Below, piece by piece: positions 25,601-31,600 of a stretch of 64,000 bases of DNA (positions are counted from its first letter, which is position 1; every line of letters begins with the position of its first letter). The position numbers were made by a program, and so were the translations under genes. The notes below the pieces were generated by a model. It was not told where the DNA came from and did no database searches. It worked only from the letters and a program-made list of their open reading frames with translations. Origin of the DNA: Protula sp. h YS-2021 (Eukaryota > Annelida > Polychaeta > Sabellida > Serpulidae); contig OX457031.1 in the NCBI GenBank assembly GCA_949752745.1, positions 45,837,257 to 45,901,256 of the forward strand, given 5' to 3'.

Positions 25601-28600
25601 GCAAAAAAAACCTAAAAATCAGAAATAAAAAAAAAATCGCCAAATATACATTTTCAAAGAAAAGAAAACTTCGCAGTATACATTTGCGCTATATGTGTGT
25701 TCTTCTTGCGACATCTGAGCCTTATCCAACCATTACTTTTGGAGATTTAGCTTGCCAGAGTGAAAAAAATGCACGAACTCCCCCCCCCCCATGTTCAAAA
25801 ATTTGCCAAAAATAAACTTTTTGAGGAACAAAAAAATAACATCACCTAGTCATGTACCCCAATATGTATGTATGTTTTGAGAAAAATCGACTAGTTAATT
25901 TCATAAGAACTCACTGCCGACCGACGGACGGACGGACGCACCAAATACTATATATGTCTCCCTTAGGGGGAGACATATAATTCCCCCAAAATTCCCCACA
26001 CAAACCGTATTCACGATACCCTAAGCATGCCTCACACCCAAAATAAACAGTATCGGATCACACCTGTAGGAGAAGATGCAGTTTGAAGTACTTTCTTCAA
26101 AAATTCCGGCAAAAATAAAAAATTTCCAAATCGAGGCAAAAAGCACAAATCATATGCCCGACCCACCTAGGGATTCCTTATAAAAAAAAAAAAGAAATGA
26201 CATCGGATAAAATCTGTAGGAGAAAATGCATGTTGAAGTTTTTTCTTCAAAAATTCCCCCAAAATACAAAAATTGTCCGATCGACTAAAAAAGCACAAGC
26301 GTATGCACGACCCCTTAGGGGTGCCTCATACCAAAAATAAATGACATCGGATCAAAAAGAGATACATTTTTAAATTTTAAAAAAAAAAAAAAATCTCCAA
26401 AAATCACCCCATCGACTAAAAAAGCACAGGCCGTATACAGGACCCCCCTAAAAAAATCAGGAGGCAGTTAGTTGGTTACATTTTGGTCACATATATTTTC
26501 CTTTATCAAGTTAAAAAAAAAAATCCCAAAAACTGTAGATGTGTATGATTCCACACGTGGATCATGTACTGCAAAATTGAAGCCGTAAGATCCAATCCAA
26601 GCATTTTCTAGGTTTCCTGACTTCAACTTTATTGCAGCACAGTGATTCACAGACTATCAAGCGGGAGTTGGCGCTTACCTGGCAGGTCAGTGGCTAGCTG
26701 AGCGGGGCTGGACTCCGCCCAGCACTGCAGCAGCAGCGGTACCAATGTCTCCGCGTAGCACCGCAGTTCGTCCCCTGTGAAGGCACCACGTGACCCGACC
26801 ACACTTCCCGTGCTCCTCCTGCGATGTACACGTGCACTCGATATTAATAAAATCGCGTTTTTTTTTTTTTTTTTTTTTTTGGGGGGGGGGGGTTAAAACA
26901 TTGGCGTTAAAACAACTTTTCCAGGTGTTAACGCTTAAAACGTCAGACATTCAGAGCGGTGTCGACACTAAACCACAAAAGTGTTATTCCAATAATCTTA
27001 TTTCTAAATCAAAGCTAATCGCACTAGCAGGCCTTAAAATAACGTCTTGATTCATTCTCCCCAAAAATTCAACGCTAAATATTATTTTTCTCAAGGCTCT
27101 CTCATTTTATTTTCATTTTGAAAACGTTTCTCCGGTCCCCTTTCTCATTGCCCACCCTCCCCATTTTTTTTTCTAGCTGGAGACCCTGTGTTCCCTAAAA
27201 TTCTGGGGTATCTTTTAACCCTGATTAGTCGCATTAGTACTATTCTTTAGACAAGTTACAAGCCAAAAATACTGAAAATATCTGTCAAATTTTGTCTAAA
27301 CCTCTGATGCTTCACGCCTTATTGTAAAGAAATGACATGTGGTGCCTTGCTGCACACGAATGTCACGTGACGGCTTACTGTAGACAAACGTCACATGATG
27401 CTTCTTACCCGAGTCTGAAGGCTGGGCTACTACTTTCCACAGCTGCCCACGAAGGCTGTAAGCCGACGCACAGTGGTTTCCGTGGATCCCACGTGTATTC
27501 TTTCACTTTCGTGTTCATGCTTGAGATATCGCCTAGTGTGTACATCGAACAACTATTCACACATACACCCACGGACACTGTACTCAGTGGAAAAGCCACT
27601 TGAAACAATTTGCCCTTTTCGTTTGGCGCTATTGACATTAGTTGTTACATTATTTACGTGACATATACTCAGTCTGTTTTATCAATGAAAATCACCATCA
27701 TATAATTTAATATCATTCAAGTGCATAAGGCAATACACTTAATTGCGGTGCACACGGCAGCACATAGGGCTTGTGCACATGGCACAATATTTACCCTCTC
27801 AGGCCCTGCAAGAATTTGTGTGCAGACGGCACTGCACTTAACATAACTTGTGCACCACGCCTTCCCACGGCGTTTCGGTGGTCCACGAGAGCCACGCAGC
27901 ACTTACCCACGATTATTCCGTGGTCCATGCAGGCCTACAAGAACTTGTGCATGCGACTGTACACTTAACCGGGGTGCCTCTGTGGTCAAGGCCAAGAACC
28001 ACGACACTGCAGTCAATCGAACTTGTGCACAAGTCACTACACTTATCCACGGCGCTTCCGTCGTCCACGCGTACCTACCAGAATTTGTGCACACGGCACT
28101 ACACTACACAGAGCATGTTCCCACAGCAACACACTATGGCATGGTGCTTCAGCGGTCCACGAGGGCCAAGGATAACTTGTGTACACGGCATTACAGCGAA
28201 GAAGATTAATGACCAAGAACGCTTACTCCTGCTATTTTGTGTAACAACAGAGATAGCTGGCCCTCTGGCGGACGCTGGTGTTTCCGCATGTAAACATGGA
28301 AGGAAGCACTACAAAAAATGCTGCAAAAAACTCATCTTACGACAATTTGTGCTGCATGGGGGTGTAATAATTACAGACAAACAAGAAAGGACATATCATG
28401 TTTTTCTTTTCCGCGTGAATAAGAAAGATGCAGCAAATGGATACAAAATCTCCGACGTAATGATTTGGCATTTTTGGAAGAGTGTGAAAATTGGCTTTCA
28501 AAAATTACGAAAACCGGTACAACGCGGTCTTTGCCATGTTTAAAGGGTTGGCAAATGTCCATCGCATGCCTAAAGCTACTGTGGGAAGATTTACATAAAA

Positions 28601-31600
28601 ATCACGGTAATAAATTTTTACTGACCAACCGTATGAATCAAGATTGTTTAGAAATTTTTTTCTCAATACTTAGAGGCAAAGGGGGACACCGCGATAATCC
28701 CGACCAGTTCAATTTCGGGCTGCTTATCGGGCTTTATGTGTCGATTCAATGTTTGTACAAAGTAATAACAGTAACTGTCAAGGCGAATTTGACTGTTTTT
28801 TACTTAGATTACAATGATTTCCAGAAGTTGATCAAAATGTACATGTCCCAAATATTCCATAAGAAAATGCATTGTTTCCAGACAGAGAAATACCAAATAA
28901 TTTGTTGGATCTGCTTTCGATTGCAAACAGTTCGATAAATGATTTGTCACTACCTGAAGAAAATGTTGTCGTTTACCTTGCTGGGTATTTAATATCAAAA
29001 GCCAAAAAACGCCATTCATGTCATAAATGTCTATCTAAATGGATCAGTTCCGAAAATAATGAACCAACAGAAAATGAAAAAAATGTATGTTTTTCTGAGC
29101 GAAAAAAATTGACAGAAACTTCAATATTAGTGGTTCCTTCCGAAAATGTTATTAAGTTTGTTTCGGAATGCGAAAACCTTTTCATGAAATTGTTTGAATG
29201 CGTCATGTATTGTGATAAAGTTCGGGGTAAGCTTTTTCGGCGAGTCATAGAAGCGGGCTGCGCAACAAATATCTCCTGTGATAAAACGGAATGTGATAAA
29301 ATAGCACACTACATAATAGACTTATATCTCACTGTCAGAATAACACATTCCCTAAAAATGCAGAACTGAGATTTGTAAACAAGGGGCCCTTCTCGAAATA
29401 GAAAAATAACGAAACTGAAGCACTTGTAAATTTACATGTGAAATAATATTTAACCGATTGATCTGGGGTGATAAAATGTGTTAAGAATGTTTATTGTGTT
29501 GTTAATTTATTGTTTCAAGTCTAAAGAAAATGGCAAATTGTGTATGAAAGAGCACACACAAAAGAAGACACATACAAAAGCAACAAAATGCCTTTGAGGA
29601 TGCCCCAAAGTGAACAATAGATGTGCATTCTCATAGTGATAACACCAGTGACTACCAGGCGGCGCTGTGCCATCTGGATAAACATAGCAGTTAATGGGAG
29701 TGAGCTTTCTTGTTCATTAATATTCCTTGATTACAGTTAACAGAACTTGTGCACAAGGCATCACACCTCACAGAACATATGCACACGGAACTACACTTAC
29801 CCGCGGCGCTCCCGTTGTCCACGAGGGCCTGGAAGAACTTGTGCACACGACGCAACACTTGCACACGACCCTTCTGGCTGCTTAGCTTGCTATTCGGGTT
29901 CACCATAAGCATCCTCGTCTTTGAATCGCCTTCCAACGCAACAATACAGATTCAGGCAAGCAATTAAGAACCTGATACAGTCCAACTTCCGTTAGACAAC
30001 ACCTCTTATTAGCGAACAGTAGTGTTTGTATAAAAATCAAGCTTGTGACTCCGAGCTCATGACAATTTTATTTTAATCAGTTCAAATTCAGTTGTGTCCA
30101 CATCAGTTCACACTGTGTTGGAATGAGATCAGCTATATTCAGCTTTGGACTCGACAAATTTCGGGTACAAATTGTATGGGCTTCTTTTATACCCACAACT
30201 ACAAAAACACAAACGGACCGTAAGTTCAGCTTCAAACAGACCTGTGTAGGGGTAACAACAATTCAGAATTTCAAACCTGAATTCTGACAAATTGTCAATT
30301 TTTTATTCAATGAAGCAAATTTTGGCTATATTTTTATTGGCTTCTGCATAATTTACCGCAGTATATAAAGTATACTATAAAATATTAATATAATGCAATC
30401 AAATAAAAGTTTTCAGATTTTCTTGTACCACATTAATCCAACATTTTAAATAAAATTCATCATATTCCAATGATGTTGTTGCTCCTTCAAACCAATATGG
30501 CAGACTGGCGCCAACGACACTAACGAGCGCCAGTGGTCAAGAACGCCCCCCTGGTGATTAGCCACAACATAATTTCAAGTCACCGAGATTCATTGTACCC
30601 TTAATTTTCACAAACACATAGATAAACCTATTACAATGGGCACCACGAACAGATTCCCCCATTCGATTAATCGATCGATTCTGACCGATTCCCAACCTCT
30701 ATGACACTCGCCCCGGACGCCACAGGCGTGTCCGTAGACAGCACGCACCTGCGCCACGAGGCTTCCGTACCTGCTGTCGTCTGCGTCCCGGACGCCACAT
30801 GCGTGTCCGTAGACAGCACGCACCTGCGCAACGAGGCTTCCGTACCTGCTGTCGTCTGCGCCAAGGACGCCACATGCGTGCCCGTAGACAGCACGCACCT
30901 GCGCCTCGAGGCTTCGGTACCTGCTGTCGTCTGCGCCCAGGACGCCACATGCGTGTCCGTAGACAGCACGCACCTGCGCCTCGAGGCTTCCGTACCTGCT
31001 GTAGTCTGCGCCCCCGGCGCCACATGCATGTCCGTAGACAGCACGCACCTGCGCCGCGAGGCTTCCGTACCTGCTGTAGTCTGGGCCACGGGCGCCACAT
31101 GCGTGTCCGTAGACAGCACGCACCTGCGCCTCGAGGCTTCCGTACCTGCTGTCGTCTGCGACTGGCGTGAGATCTGCTCCACGAAGTTGGTGAGGATCTG
31201 CCTGCCGTGATGGGTCACAAGGGACGGGTAATACTGCAAGCACAGGTCGAGCACGTGCAGCGAGTCGAGCTGTCCCCGCACACACAAGCCAACCAAAAAA
31301 AATGTCTGTATATAAATGTGTATATACTAAGGAGGCAAGTATGAGAATATAATTACATAGGTAACAACAAATGCATCAGACAAATTTCAGTTATTCCCAT
31401 TTTTCCCATTTCTGTCACTTATTTCTTCCACTTGTCTCTGCTACTTATCTAGGATAATAGCACGAAAATTAAACGCAATTTCTGTGATAACATTTCCATG
31501 GTAGTGCACATGGCGTAACTTTCGAGACACCGTGACATGTCAACATGCTAAATGTGCCCATCTGAACGCCGACGAGGGCATAGACGCAGTGAGCATGTGT

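Noticed and set aside
26679..26774. Shorter TEX10 exon 7 starting at 26,774
   Set aside because: Its acceptor breaks phase with exon 6. The acceptor at 26,819-26,820 gives a continuous frame.
30608..31285. Long overlapping open frames on both strands (up to 225 codons)
   Set aside because: They arise because the 75-bp minisatellite has no stop in several frames. Only the exon 4 frame has biological support.
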